The translations under genes and the position numbers were made by a program. Positions 33,744-40,587 of a stretch of 64,000 nucleotides of DNA are shown here, one piece after another; positions within the stretch are counted from its first letter, which is position 1, and the number at the start of each line of letters is the position of its first letter. The notes beneath the pieces are model-generated. The model was not told the DNA's origin. It ran no database searches and saw only the letters and a program-made list of their open reading frames with translations. The DNA is from Prochlorococcus marinus (GTDB lineage: Bacteria > Cyanobacteriota > Cyanobacteriia > PCC-6307 > Cyanobiaceae), in the NCBI RefSeq assembly GCF_001180305.1, contig NZ_CVSX01000023.1, forward strand, positions 124,001-188,000, written 5' to 3'.

Positions 33744-34712
33744 TTAAAGATAACCATCTTTTCTGGCTTGAATTGAAGTATTAGATTCAAACATTGCTGT
33801 TGATAAATATCTTTCACCAAAACTTGGAAGAATAACTATCAATCTTTTGTTAATTAGTTCTTTCCTTTGACCGATTTTAATTGTTGCTGCTAGAGCTGCA
33901 CCGCTACTTATGCCAGATAAAAGGCCTTCTAATCGAGCTAATAAACGCCCATAATAAAATGCTTCATCGTCATCTATTTTTATAATTTCATCAATTAATT
34001 TAGTATTCAGTACTTTCGGCACGAAACCTGCTCCAATTCCTTGAATCGAATGAGACCCTGCTTTTTCTCCGGAAATCACAGCACTTTTTTTGGGCTCTAC
34101 AGCATAAATTTTGCAATTAGGATTAACTTTTTTTAAGAAACGTGCGCAACCAGTGATTGTTCCTCCTGTTCCTACTCCTGTAACTAGTCCATCTAAATTG
34201 TTATTGGATTGAGTCCATATTTCTTGTGCCGTTGTTCTTTCATGAATATCTGGATTAGCAAAGTTTTCAAATTGATTAAATTGATAGCTATTTGCAATGG
34301 TTGAAGACAACTCATTAGCTAAATCTAAAGCTCCTTTCATTCCTTCTTCCCCAGGCGTTAACTGTAATTCAGCTCCATATGCTCTCAACATTGCCCTCCT
34401 CTCAATACTCATCGTATCCGGCATAGTTAATATCAATTTATAGCCTTTTGCAGCAGCGACCATTGCTAATGCAATGCCAGTATTCCCGCTTGTTGCTTCA
34501 ATTAACGTTGTTTTATCTGGCGTTATCAATCCTTCTTCTTCAGCTTTACATAACATTGAATAAGCGATGCGATCTTTAACGGATGCTGATGGATTGAAAC
34601 TTTCTAATTTGGCTATTATTTCTGGATAAGAATTAAAATGCTTTCTGATTCGATTTAATCTGACTAACGGGGTATTTCCAACTAGAGATGTTATATCATT
34701 TGCTATTTCCAT
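33744..34712 (-). CDS. cysK: Cysteine synthase A (O-acetylserine sulfhydrylase)
   Basis: 322-residue PLP enzyme forming cysteine from O-acetylserine and sulfide. The PLP lysine is Lys46 in PSASVKDR. The substrate-binding loop reads EATSGNTGIALA, the phosphate-binding loop GVGTGGTITG, and the late SSGAALAA completes the signature. LVRLNRIRKHF near residue 17 is typical of the CysK/CysM class. Full length. It is followed by the J-domain gene; upstream is a 153-bp gap with no gene, rich in A/T. Confidence 0.93.
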   Translation of the reverse strand: MEIANDITSLVGNTPLVRLNRIRKHFNSYPEIIAKLESFNPSASVKDRIAYSMLCKAEEEGLITPDKTTLIEATSGNTGIALAMVAAAKGYKLILTMPDTMSIERRAMLRAYGAELQLTPGEEGMKGALDLANELSSTIANSYQFNQFENFANPDIHERTTAQEIWTQSNNNLDGLVTGVGTGGTITGCARFLKKVNPNCKIYAVEPKKSAVISGEKAGSHSIQGIGAGFVPKVLNTKLIDEIIKIDDDEAFYYGRLLARLEGLLSGISSGAALAATIKIGQRKELINKRLIVILPSFGERYLSTAMFESNTSIQARKDGYL

Positions 34713-34865
34713 GAAATGATTTTTTTAATTGCAAAATAAAATCTTCTAAATATATATTAATTGTATTTAAAGTGCTTTTATATAATTTTCTCAAAATAAT
34801 TTAATTTAAAACAACTTTCTGAGTAAAAATATTTACTATTATAAAAAGTAGTTTTTATAGTTATT

Positions 34866-35138
34866 ATGTATTCGCTTGAACTAAGTTTAAGATATTCTCC
34901 TTTTCCACTTTCAATTCAGAAGAAAGAATTAGATGATGTTAAACGAATTTATGATGAAATAAAAAGTTTTATGAATGAAAATTTAGACTCGTCAAACTTG
35001 ATTGAATTAAGGTGTGACAAAGTGCAAGATAAATTAATTGCTGTCAGAACTAAAGAAATTATTTCTGTCCAGATATATGAAAAATCTTCAGTAGCAGGAG
35101 GAGCTAAAAGACCTGGATTTTCTCTCAATATAGATTGA
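34866..35138 (+). CDS. Conserved small protein, unknown function
   Basis: 90 residues. SLELSLRYSPFPLSIQKKE near the start, DDVKRIYDEIKSFM and ELRCDKVQDKLIAVRTKEIISVQIYEKSS give an alpha/beta pattern without membrane spans. The C-terminus has a Gly/Lys/Arg-rich SSVAGGAKRPGFSLNID end. No motif of a named family is recognised. It overlaps the ABC ATPase frame at the TTGA junction (35135-35138), so it is probably translated together with it. Confidence 0.65.
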   Translation: MYSLELSLRYSPFPLSIQKKELDDVKRIYDEIKSFMNENLDSSNLIELRCDKVQDKLIAVRTKEIISVQIYEKSSVAGGAKRPGFSLNID

Positions 35139-35146
35139 TAGAATTA

Positions 35147-35821
35147 ATGCGAGATTCTCTTGAAAATGAATTACCTTATATAAAATTCAAAGATGTTTCT
35201 TTTTCATATCCTGGGAAAAAAGAAAATTTAATTTTTAAATGTAACTTCTCAATAAAAAAACCAGGATTTTGGATGGTCGTAGGTAAAAATGGGAGCGGAA
35301 AAAGTACTCTTTTAAAATTAATTAATGGAATAATCCAACCAAAAAATGGAGTCATTTATTCTAAAGCAAATATTGGCATGGTTTTTCAAAACCCTGATCA
35401 TCAAATATTGATGCCAAATTGCAGAAGTGAACTGCTGATAAATATTAATCAAAATATAAGTCAAAGTGAAATTAAGAAAAAAATTGAATATGTGCTTAAT
35501 AAGGTTGGAATGACTGGTTTTGAAAAAAGGCCAGTTCATACTCTAAGCGGAGGACAAAAACAACGCTTAACAATTGCATGCGCTCTTATAAGTAATAGAA
35601 ATTTTATTCTTTTGGATGAGCCTACAGCTTTGCTTGATCAAACTAGCCAATTAAAAGTTTTAAAAACTATTAAAGATCTTACAAGTGATTATGAAAAACC
35701 TCTATCTGCTCTGTGGATTACTCATCGTTATGAAGAATTGACTTATGCTGATGCAGTAGCAGAGTTGAAAAATGGATTTTTATCTAACTGGCAAGAACCA
35801 TCAAAATTTCAATATAATTAA
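35147..35821 (+). CDS. ECF/CbiO-type ABC transporter ATP-binding protein
   Basis: 224 residues from ATG 35147; a TTG at 35135 overlapping the previous stop is the alternative start. Walker A VGKNGSGKST, the Q-loop in GMVFQNPDHQILMPNC, the signature LSGGQKQRL and Walker B FILLDEPTALLD, then H-loop WITHRYEEL. FQNPDHQI followed by TALLDQTSQ is characteristic of the energy-coupling-factor/CbiO-EcfA branch rather than importers using a periplasmic binding protein. No T or S subunit lies adjacent, so the substrate cannot be named. It is the last gene before the tRNA-Asn locus. Confidence 0.82.
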   Translation: MRDSLENELPYIKFKDVSFSYPGKKENLIFKCNFSIKKPGFWMVVGKNGSGKSTLLKLINGIIQPKNGVIYSKANIGMVFQNPDHQILMPNCRSELLININQNISQSEIKKKIEYVLNKVGMTGFEKRPVHTLSGGQKQRLTIACALISNRNFILLDEPTALLDQTSQLKVLKTIKDLTSDYEKPLSALWITHRYEELTYADAVAELKNGFLSNWQEPSKFQYN

Positions 35822-35830
35822 ATCTTTTAC

Positions 35831-35860
35831 TTGTCATAAGGCACTTTAAAGAGCTAAATT
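35831..35860 (+). promoter_or_regulatory. Candidate promoter of tRNA-Asn
   Basis: TTGTCA at 35831-35836 (5 of 6 to TTGACA) is followed by an 18-base spacer and TAAATT at 35855-35860 (4 of 6 to TATAAT). Transcription would begin a few bases before the mature tRNA end at 35871. Judged by consensus match only. Confidence 0.4.
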
Positions 35861-35870
35861 CATTTTATAT

Positions 35871-35942
<72 letters not shown>

Positions 35943-35970
35943 TTCATTTTCAGGTTCATTCCAACTCAAT

Positions 35971-35994
35971 AGATCCCACAAGGGATCTTTTTTT
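35971..35994 (+). terminator. Rho-independent terminator after tRNA-Asn
   Basis: A 7-bp perfect stem, AGATCCC (35971-35977) with GGGATCT (35982-35988), closes a 4-base ACAA loop. It is followed directly by a run of T residues to 35994. It lies 28 bp past the mature tRNA end and should end the tRNA transcript. Confidence 0.85.
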
Positions 35995-36118
35995 ATGAAA
36001 GAAGTATAAAATATAAATTTTTTGAAAAATCTTCGTCTTTTCTTCGTCTAAAATATACTTTTTTTAAAATTTGTTAGGTCAAAGCACGTCATAACTGTCA
36101 TCTAAGACTCAACCTGAC

Positions 36119-36136
36119 TCCCGCCCGGGGAGTTCA
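36119..36136 (+). repeat. att-like repeat, copy 2 (exact)
   Basis: Eighteen bases identical to the tRNA-Asn 3' end at 35929-35946, same orientation, without the rest of the tRNA. A perfect palindrome, TTAACGTTAA (36138-36147), begins one base later. Confidence 0.85.
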
Positions 36137-36145
36137 ATTAACGTT

Positions 36146-36186
36146 AAGAGACTTCATGCGATGTCATGCTGCTTGGGGTCTTTTTT
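36146..36186 (+). terminator. Possible terminator behind att copy 2
   Basis: AAGAGAC (36146-36152) can pair with GTCTTTT (36178-36184, one G-U) around a long loop that itself has a small CATG-CATG hairpin. A T run (36181-36186) follows. Weaker than the other two hairpins at this locus. It also overlaps the end of the DUF805 gene on the other strand. Confidence 0.35.
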
Positions 36187-36910
36187 AATCCACATATTTT
36201 GTTAGTATTTTTTTTCTCATATGTTTATATTCCTCTTCATCGATAGTGCCTTTTTTTATTAAATCTTCTACTTCAGAAAGTCTGTTTTGCAATGTCATAG
36301 GTAATCTTTTTTTTCTTGATGGACTCAGATAGAAAATTAATAATACAATTCCTCCGAGAAACGGAACAAAACTGATAAGAATCCACAAAGGGTTTCTAGC
36401 AGCGTCTCTTAATCTACGAATCTGTAAAGATAAACTAGGTATGAAAGACACTATGACCCATGAATAAAATGATATACCGATGAACTCCCTTAAACCAAAG
36501 TTTCCTCTAATAAATTCAAATGGATACCTATAACCTATAAATTCATCCCAATAATTATATTTCGGTACTTTCATCCCTGTATCATAAAAAATGCTTAGAC
36601 CTATTAACACTAAAAAAATCAAAGTTACTAGAGACCATCCCTGAGTAATCCAATATTGCTTTCTATTGATATTACCTTTGAAATCAAAGGACTTATTCCA
36701 GAATCTCAAATAATATTTAAAGTTTAAAGTGTCATTTTTATAGGCAATCCAGCAAATTGCAATTCCTACAATGACTAAAAAAAAGGTCATGGGTTGTGAA
36801 TTTTTTTTGGTTGTATATCTTATTAGTTCTGACAGAACTGATAAGATTCCATTTTCATTTTGAGGATTCTTTGAAAAGTTATTAAAGATAAAAATTATCT
36901 CTTTTTCCAT
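36185..36910 (-). CDS. DUF805 membrane protein with C-terminal SHOCT-like motif
   Basis: 241 residues from the ATG at 36910; the frame also has an ATG at 36946, which would overlap the AlpA-like gene by 65 bp instead of 29. After a poorly conserved N-terminal part with one membrane segment (MTFFLVIVGIAICWIAY) comes the DUF805 core: FDFKGNINRKQYWITQGWSL, three further spans, then SLQIRRLRDAARNPLWILI, the conserved RRLhD motif of the family. The final 30 residues, LSEVEDLIKKGTIDEEEYKHMRKKIL, are a SHOCT-like helix pair. DUF805 proteins occur on phages and islands; their function is unknown. It lies inside the att-bounded interval, so it is cargo. Operon with the AlpA-like gene. Confidence 0.75.
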   Translation of the reverse strand: MEKEIIFIFNNFSKNPQNENGILSVLSELIRYTTKKNSQPMTFFLVIVGIAICWIAYKNDTLNFKYYLRFWNKSFDFKGNINRKQYWITQGWSLVTLIFLVLIGLSIFYDTGMKVPKYNYWDEFIGYRYPFEFIRGNFGLREFIGISFYSWVIVSFIPSLSLQIRRLRDAARNPLWILISFVPFLGGIVLLIFYLSPSRKKRLPMTLQNRLSEVEDLIKKGTIDEEEYKHMRKKILTKYVD

Positions 36911-37079
36911 CAATCCACTGATCAATTTGATATTTAAGAAAACCAATTCTTTGAGCAGATAATTTATGTTTTGGCGGAAATGTTCCTTTTTCTACTCCTC
37001 GATTGATAGTTGAAACAGAAATTCCAATTAGGTTTGATACTTCTTTGATGCTCAAAAAATGACGATTTTGAAGGTTCAT
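36882..37079 (-). CDS. AlpA-like helix-turn-helix DNA-binding protein
   Basis: 65 residues. FLSIKEVSNLIGISVSTINRGVEKGTFPP is a winged-helix/HTH of the AlpA-MerR-excisionase type: helix 1 at KEVSNLIG, recognition helix at STINRGVEKG, followed by the FPPKHKLSAQRIGFLKYQIDQWI wing and helix. AlpA proteins regulate excision of phage- and island-type elements. It lies immediately inside the third att-like repeat and ends within the DUF805 gene. It is the best evidence, apart from the repeats, that this locus was mobile. No integrase is present to be controlled. Confidence 0.8.
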   Translation of the reverse strand: MNLQNRHFLSIKEVSNLIGISVSTINRGVEKGTFPPKHKLSAQRIGFLKYQIDQWIDGKRDNFYL

Positions 37080-37182
37080 AATGAATTTGAAAAGGGGTTA
37101 AAAATGGGTCATTTTTCCAAATTTTTCATTTTTATTACTTCAACAGCAGTCAACTTACTTCAACAAACCTTGCCTCGACTAT

Positions 37183-37195
37183 CGCCCGGAGAGTT
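37183..37195 (+). repeat. att-like repeat, copy 3 (degenerate)
   Basis: CGCCCGGAGAGTT differs from the corresponding 13 bases of copies 1 and 2 at one position (A for G). It is preceded by CTAT instead of TCC. Same orientation; followed about 22 bp later by a strong terminator hairpin. Confidence 0.6.
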
Positions 37196-37217
37196 TATAT
37201 ATTTCAAAAAGTTATCG

Positions 37218-37249
37218 AAAGTCACCCTAATGAAGGTGACTTTTTTATT
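37218..37249 (+). terminator. Rho-independent terminator behind att copy 3
   Basis: A 9-bp perfect stem, AAAGTCACC (37218-37226) with GGTGACTTT (37235-37243), around an 8-base loop, followed by T residues. No plus-strand gene ends here. It is best explained as the original tRNA terminator displaced by insertions. Confidence 0.8.
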
Positions 37250-37502
37250 TAATAAAGCAAATTGTTTATACTAATAATAACAGTATATAGAACATAAAGT
37301 ATAATTAACTAAAGACTATATAATTATCTTTTATATATTAAAATTGCTTGTTTTAATAACAGTAATCAGAACATTTATGAATTACCTATATCAACATTAA
37401 ATAAGTTCATTAATTAATTTTTACGTTCTTAAAAAAAATAGATATTTTTTTGTTTCTTTCTTTCTCTCTTTCTTTCTTTTGAATTACAACATTTAAAAAA
37501 TC
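37250..37502. other. Gene-free AT-rich stretch with an imperfect direct repeat and a pyrimidine run
   Basis: No coding frame is supported here. Two copies of a 20-base sequence (37276-37295 and 37355-37374, 17 of 20 identical, sharing AATAACAGTA and AGAACAT) lie 79 bp apart. A 28-base pure pyrimidine run of TTTC-type units occupies 37453-37480. The stretch separates the island remnant from a hypothetical gene. Confidence 0.6.
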
Positions 37503-37862
37503 TTAGTCATCCCACATATCTTTTTTATCATGATCAGGGTTATTCCTTTCAAGTAATTCCTGTCTTTGTTTCTGCGGATCTATTTCTGTCTCAATATAAT
37601 TTTTATCTTCGCTATATTTTAATTGTATTTCTTGAATGATTGCTTCAAATTTTTCTCCAAAGAAATCTGACATTTCTCTCCAAGCTTCCATTTCTTCTTC
37701 CTTGTCTATAGTGTCATTAATTTGATGAGAAATAATATCAAGTACATATTGTTTGAGTTCTTTATGACTCATAGATTCAATTTTTGTTTGAACATATAAT
37801 TCTTTAAGTTTTTCTAGTTGATTTTTTGATAAATCGGAATAGATAAGTGATTTCTTTTTCAT
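37503..37862 (-). CDS. Hypothetical acidic helical protein
   Basis: 119 residues from the ATG at 37862 (MKKKSLIYSDLSKNQLEKL); the frame runs further to 37913, but the upstream residues look unlike a protein start. Mainly helical and acidic: LKELYVQTKIESMSHKELKQYVLDII, then DKEEEMEAWREMSDFFGEKFEAII, with a C-terminal Asn/Asp-rich NNPDHDKKDMWDD tail. No known motif. Short proteins of this look occur in marine cyanobacteria and their phages, as far as I recall; that is weak. It lies 308 bp past the third att-like repeat and could belong to an older part of the island. Confidence 0.65.
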   Translation of the reverse strand: MKKKSLIYSDLSKNQLEKLKELYVQTKIESMSHKELKQYVLDIISHQINDTIDKEEEMEAWREMSDFFGEKFEAIIQEIQLKYSEDKNYIETEIDPQKQRQELLERNNPDHDKKDMWDD

Positions 37863-38204
37863 GAAAATATAGATTTTTTTTAATATAGGTACTATTTTAG
37901 CTTTCACGCCCAAAAATAATCTGTGTTAGGAGGATTAGGAACATATCTGATTAATATTGCAATTTAATTTTTTATAAATTCACTACTTATTTTTTTTAAA
38001 ATCTTCTGATTATTAAAAAAAAGTTAATAAAATCGAAAGAAATTATAAAATTTCACTTTTAAAGAAAAATTGTAATTTTCTTCTAATACCTTGCCGTAGC
38101 TGAGTTTATTGATAAATCTCATTAATAAATTGTTTACATTAAATCTGCAGTCTATCTAAAATCTTGAGAGAATATTACAAAATTTAATTAAATAGTCTAA
38201 GGAT
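37863..38204. other. Gene-free interval upstream of rpaA
   Basis: 342 bp without any supported frame on either strand. It holds the rpaA promoter candidate and leader and possibly the promoter for the minus-strand hypothetical gene. Very AT-rich with several T and A runs. Confidence 0.6.
38133..38162 (+). promoter_or_regulatory. Candidate rpaA promoter
   Basis: TTTACA at 38133-38138 (5 of 6 to TTGACA), an 18-base spacer and TAAAAT at 38157-38162 (5 of 6 to TATAAT). Transcription would begin near 38169, giving a leader of about 35 bases. An AAGG (38199-38202) sits just before the ATG at 38205. Confidence 0.45.
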
Positions 38205-38987
38205 ATGAAAGTTTCAATTTTATTAATTGAAGATGATCGCGATATGCGTGATTTGGTAGCTAGGCATTTAGAGCATTCTGGTTTTGATGTCCAAAAGGCT
38301 GAAGACGGAATTAAAGGGCAAGCACTAGCTCTTCAATATTCACCAGATTTAATACTTTTAGATTTAATGTTACCAAGTGTTGATGGTTTAACTTTATGCC
38401 AGAGACTCAGAAGAGATGAAAGAACATCTAATATCCCAATTTTGATGATCACTGCCCTAGGTGGACTGAAAGATAAAGTTACTGGATTTAACTCTGGAGC
38501 AGATGATTATATTACTAAACCATTTGACTTAGAGGAATTACATGTACGTATAAAAGCCTTATTAAGGAGAACAAATAGGGCACAATTGAATTCCAGTAAT
38601 CAACAAGAGATTTTAAATTATGGTCCTCTAACTCTAGTACCTGAAAGATTTGAAGCTATTTGGTTTGAATCTCCTATAAGATTAACGCATCTTGAATTTG
38701 AATTACTACATTGTCTTTTACAAAGACATGGTCAAACTGTTTCCCCTGCATTGATTCTTAAAGAGGTATGGGGATACGAACCCGACGATGATATTGAGAC
38801 TATAAGAGTTCATATTAGACACTTACGTACAAAGCTTGAACCTGATCCAAGAAAGCCAATTTATATAAAAACTGTTTACGGAGCGGGATATTGTCTTGAA
38901 TTACCTCTAGGTTCTCAAGTTGCAGCTGCAAAACAAGATTTCATTCAAGCAAGAAATCCTGACTTGATAAATTCTGCAGTAGATTAA
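38205..38987 (+). CDS. rpaA: Response regulator RpaA (OmpR class), circadian output
   Basis: 260 residues: receiver domain (about 1-125) with acidic pocket EDD, phosphoacceptor Asp53 in LILLDLMLP and Lys in [10 protein letters not shown]; winged-helix domain (about 140-235) with the [19 protein letters not shown] and [20 protein letters not shown] stretches. These are nearly invariant in cyanobacterial RpaA and differ from RpaB. RpaA is the master output regulator of the KaiABC clock via SasA and CikA and controls day/night transcription; marine Prochlorococcus keeps it with a reduced clock (family knowledge). No kinase is adjacent. The C-terminal 25-residue tail beyond the winged helix is not conserved. 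Confidence 0.93.
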   Translation: MKVSILLIEDDRDMRDLVARHLEHSGFDVQKAEDGIKGQALALQYSPDLILLDLMLPSVDGLTLCQRLRRDERTSNIPILMITALGGLKDKVTGFNSGADDYITKPFDLEELHVRIKALLRRTNRAQLNSSNQQEILNYGPLTLVPERFEAIWFESPIRLTHLEFELLHCLLQRHGQTVSPALILKEVWGYEPDDDIETIRVHIRHLRTKLEPDPRKPIYIKTVYGAGYCLELPLGSQVAAAKQDFIQARNPDLINSAVD

Positions 38988-38989
38988 TC

Positions 38990-39952
38990 TCATATATCTT
39001 CTACTGAAATTTTTAAAAAAGCTATTTCCCATGCCAACCTTGGTTGAATGTTTTTTCTTAAGAGGTATTTTAAGTTTTCAAGTTTTTTAACTAAACTGCT
39101 ATTTTTTGTTTTTCTCCACCAAATTGTTTGAATTAAATTTACTAAACAAATTTGTTGAGAAATTTCTAATTTTTCAGATATTGATTTAGAGATTTCTAAT
39201 ATTTGCAGATTATTTTTAATTGGAGAATCCAATTTACTTATAATTTCATCTGAAAAATCGTTCCAAATCTCAATATTTTTCAATAATTGATTTGGAGATC
39301 CATTTGCAGAGTTAATTAAATCTTCAAATTTTAATTTGGTATTGATCTCTGATTTAGAAGTATCTAAATATTCTTTTAAAACTGACTTTATTTGTTTACT
39401 AGAAAAAGATCGAAATCTGATGATTTGACATCTTGAAATGATCGTATCTAATAGAAGGTTTAATTTAGATGTTAGTAAAATAAAAATGCCATTGCTAGGT
39501 TCTTCTAAGGTTTTTAAAAGGCAATTTGATGCTGCTTCGTTTAAGAGGTGTGCATCAATAATCAAAACAATTTTTTTTTCTGAGTTAATTGATTTTTGAC
39601 CAAGAAAAGTTTTGATATTACGTATTTGAGCAATTTTAATAATCTCTGATCCACTTTTTATTGTTTTTTCAAGATCGACACTTCCTGAACTTTTTGTTGC
39701 CAAAAGAGAATCAGGTTCAATAATTAAAAAATCAGGATGATTATTGTTTGTGATTTTCTCATCAACATTTACGCTTGGTGAAGACTGTTTGAAAATCTCT
39801 TTTATAAATTGAAGAGCAGTTTTCTTTTTGCCTAATCCCTCTGCACCATAAAATATATAACCATTAGCAAATGATTTGTTTTTTATTATGTTCTTAAGAA
39901 TAATATTGACTTCTTCATTCAAGAAAAAGTTATTTTTTTTAACCTCAATCAT
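38990..39952 (-). CDS. holB: DNA polymerase III delta' subunit
   Basis: 320-residue AAA+ clamp-loader subunit. N-terminal [19 protein letters not shown] carries a modified P-loop, as usual for delta' subunits, and [24 protein letters not shown] is the family hallmark ([10 protein letters not shown]). [27 protein letters not shown] follows with the SRC motif. The C-terminal domain is poorly conserved. Zinc cysteines of the DnaX type are absent, which supports HolB rather than DnaX. It overlaps tmk by 4 bp (ATGA), the common tmk-holB arrangement. Confidence 0.9.
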   Translation of the reverse strand: MIEVKKNNFFLNEEVNIILKNIIKNKSFANGYIFYGAEGLGKKKTALQFIKEIFKQSSPSVNVDEKITNNNHPDFLIIEPDSLLATKSSGSVDLEKTIKSGSEIIKIAQIRNIKTFLGQKSINSEKKIVLIIDAHLLNEAASNCLLKTLEEPSNGIFILLTSKLNLLLDTIISRCQIIRFRSFSSKQIKSVLKEYLDTSKSEINTKLKFEDLINSANGSPNQLLKNIEIWNDFSDEIISKLDSPIKNNLQILEISKSISEKLEISQQICLVNLIQTIWWRKTKNSSLVKKLENLKYLLRKNIQPRLAWEIAFLKISVEDI

Positions 39953-40587
39953 TTGTTATTAGAAAAATTATTTAGCAAAGTCTCTTTAATTTGATTAGAA
40001 ATTGTTTTAATATTTTGTGAAGCAGATATTACTTTCCAATTTTTTTGTTTGGCAATTAGTTTGAAGCCTTCATTTACTTTTTCTAAAAATCTAATACCTT
40101 CTGATTCTATTCTGTCTGGAATTTCATTCTTTCTTCGGAATATGCTCTCTTCTGGAGAAATTTCTAAGAAGAAAGTAAGATCTGGAGATACTCCTTGACA
40201 CACAATAGATTCAATATTTTTAATTATTTCTAAATTTATATTTCTTCCATAACCTTGATAAGCCAGTGTGGAATCGGAAAATCTATCACTTATTACCCAA
40301 TTATTATTATTTAAAGCGGGTGAAATGATTTTGGAAACGTGTTCAGCTCTATCCGCTGAATAAAGCAATAATTCTGCAAGAGATGAAGGCTTGTTGTTTT
40401 CATTATTATCAAGAATCAGTCCTCTAAGTTTTTTCCCTAAAAGACTGCCTCCAGGTTCTCTAGTTGTGATTAATTGAGACCCTTTCTTTATTAGACCACT
40501 ATTAGGAAGCCATCTAGATAGTTCATCTATTTGGGTAGTTTTACCACATCCATCAATGCCCTCAATAACGATAAATTTCCCTTTCAT
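39949..40587 (-). CDS. tmk: Thymidylate kinase
   Basis: 212 residues; makes dTDP from dTMP. P-loop [12 protein letters not shown] at the start, then TTREPGGS (DRX/PGG-type substrate loop), [12 protein letters not shown] and the [17 protein letters not shown] motif with DR(Y/F). LID region [15 protein letters not shown]. Its stop overlaps the holB start by 4 bp, and it starts directly at the end of the copper ATPase frame (no spacer), so the three genes are very likely one transcript. Confidence 0.93.
   Translation of the reverse strand: MKGKFIVIEGIDGCGKTTQIDELSRWLPNSGLIKKGSQLITTREPGGSLLGKKLRGLILDNNENNKPSSLAELLLYSADRAEHVSKIISPALNNNNWVISDRFSDSTLAYQGYGRNINLEIIKNIESIVCQGVSPDLTFFLEISPEESIFRRKNEIPDRIESEGIRFLEKVNEGFKLIAKQKNWKVISASQNIKTISNQIKETLLNNFSNNK

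Larger units (their letters stand above)
35943..37195. mobile_element. Remnant of tRNA-Asn-integrated element(s)
   Basis: The interval is bounded by a tRNA-Asn gene and three copies of its 3' end in the same orientation (35929-35946, 36119-36136 exact; 37183-37195 degenerate). Cargo is an AlpA-like regulator and a DUF805 membrane protein, both on the minus strand. No integrase, replication or structural gene remains. The first inter-repeat segment (35947-36118) holds no gene, only the tRNA terminator and AT-rich sequence; the second holds both genes. Small tRNA-targeted elements with little cargo are known from Prochlorococcus. That this is a decayed one, or a satellite mobilised in trans, is inference. 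Confidence 0.6.

Noticed and set aside
35943..37195. Intact integrative element or prophage
   Set aside because: No integrase, replication, packaging or structural gene is present between the repeats.
37059..37274. 71-residue plus-strand ORF through the third att-like repeat
   Set aside because: It runs through the terminator and att repeat and has no recognisable domain; its start overlaps the AlpA-like gene.
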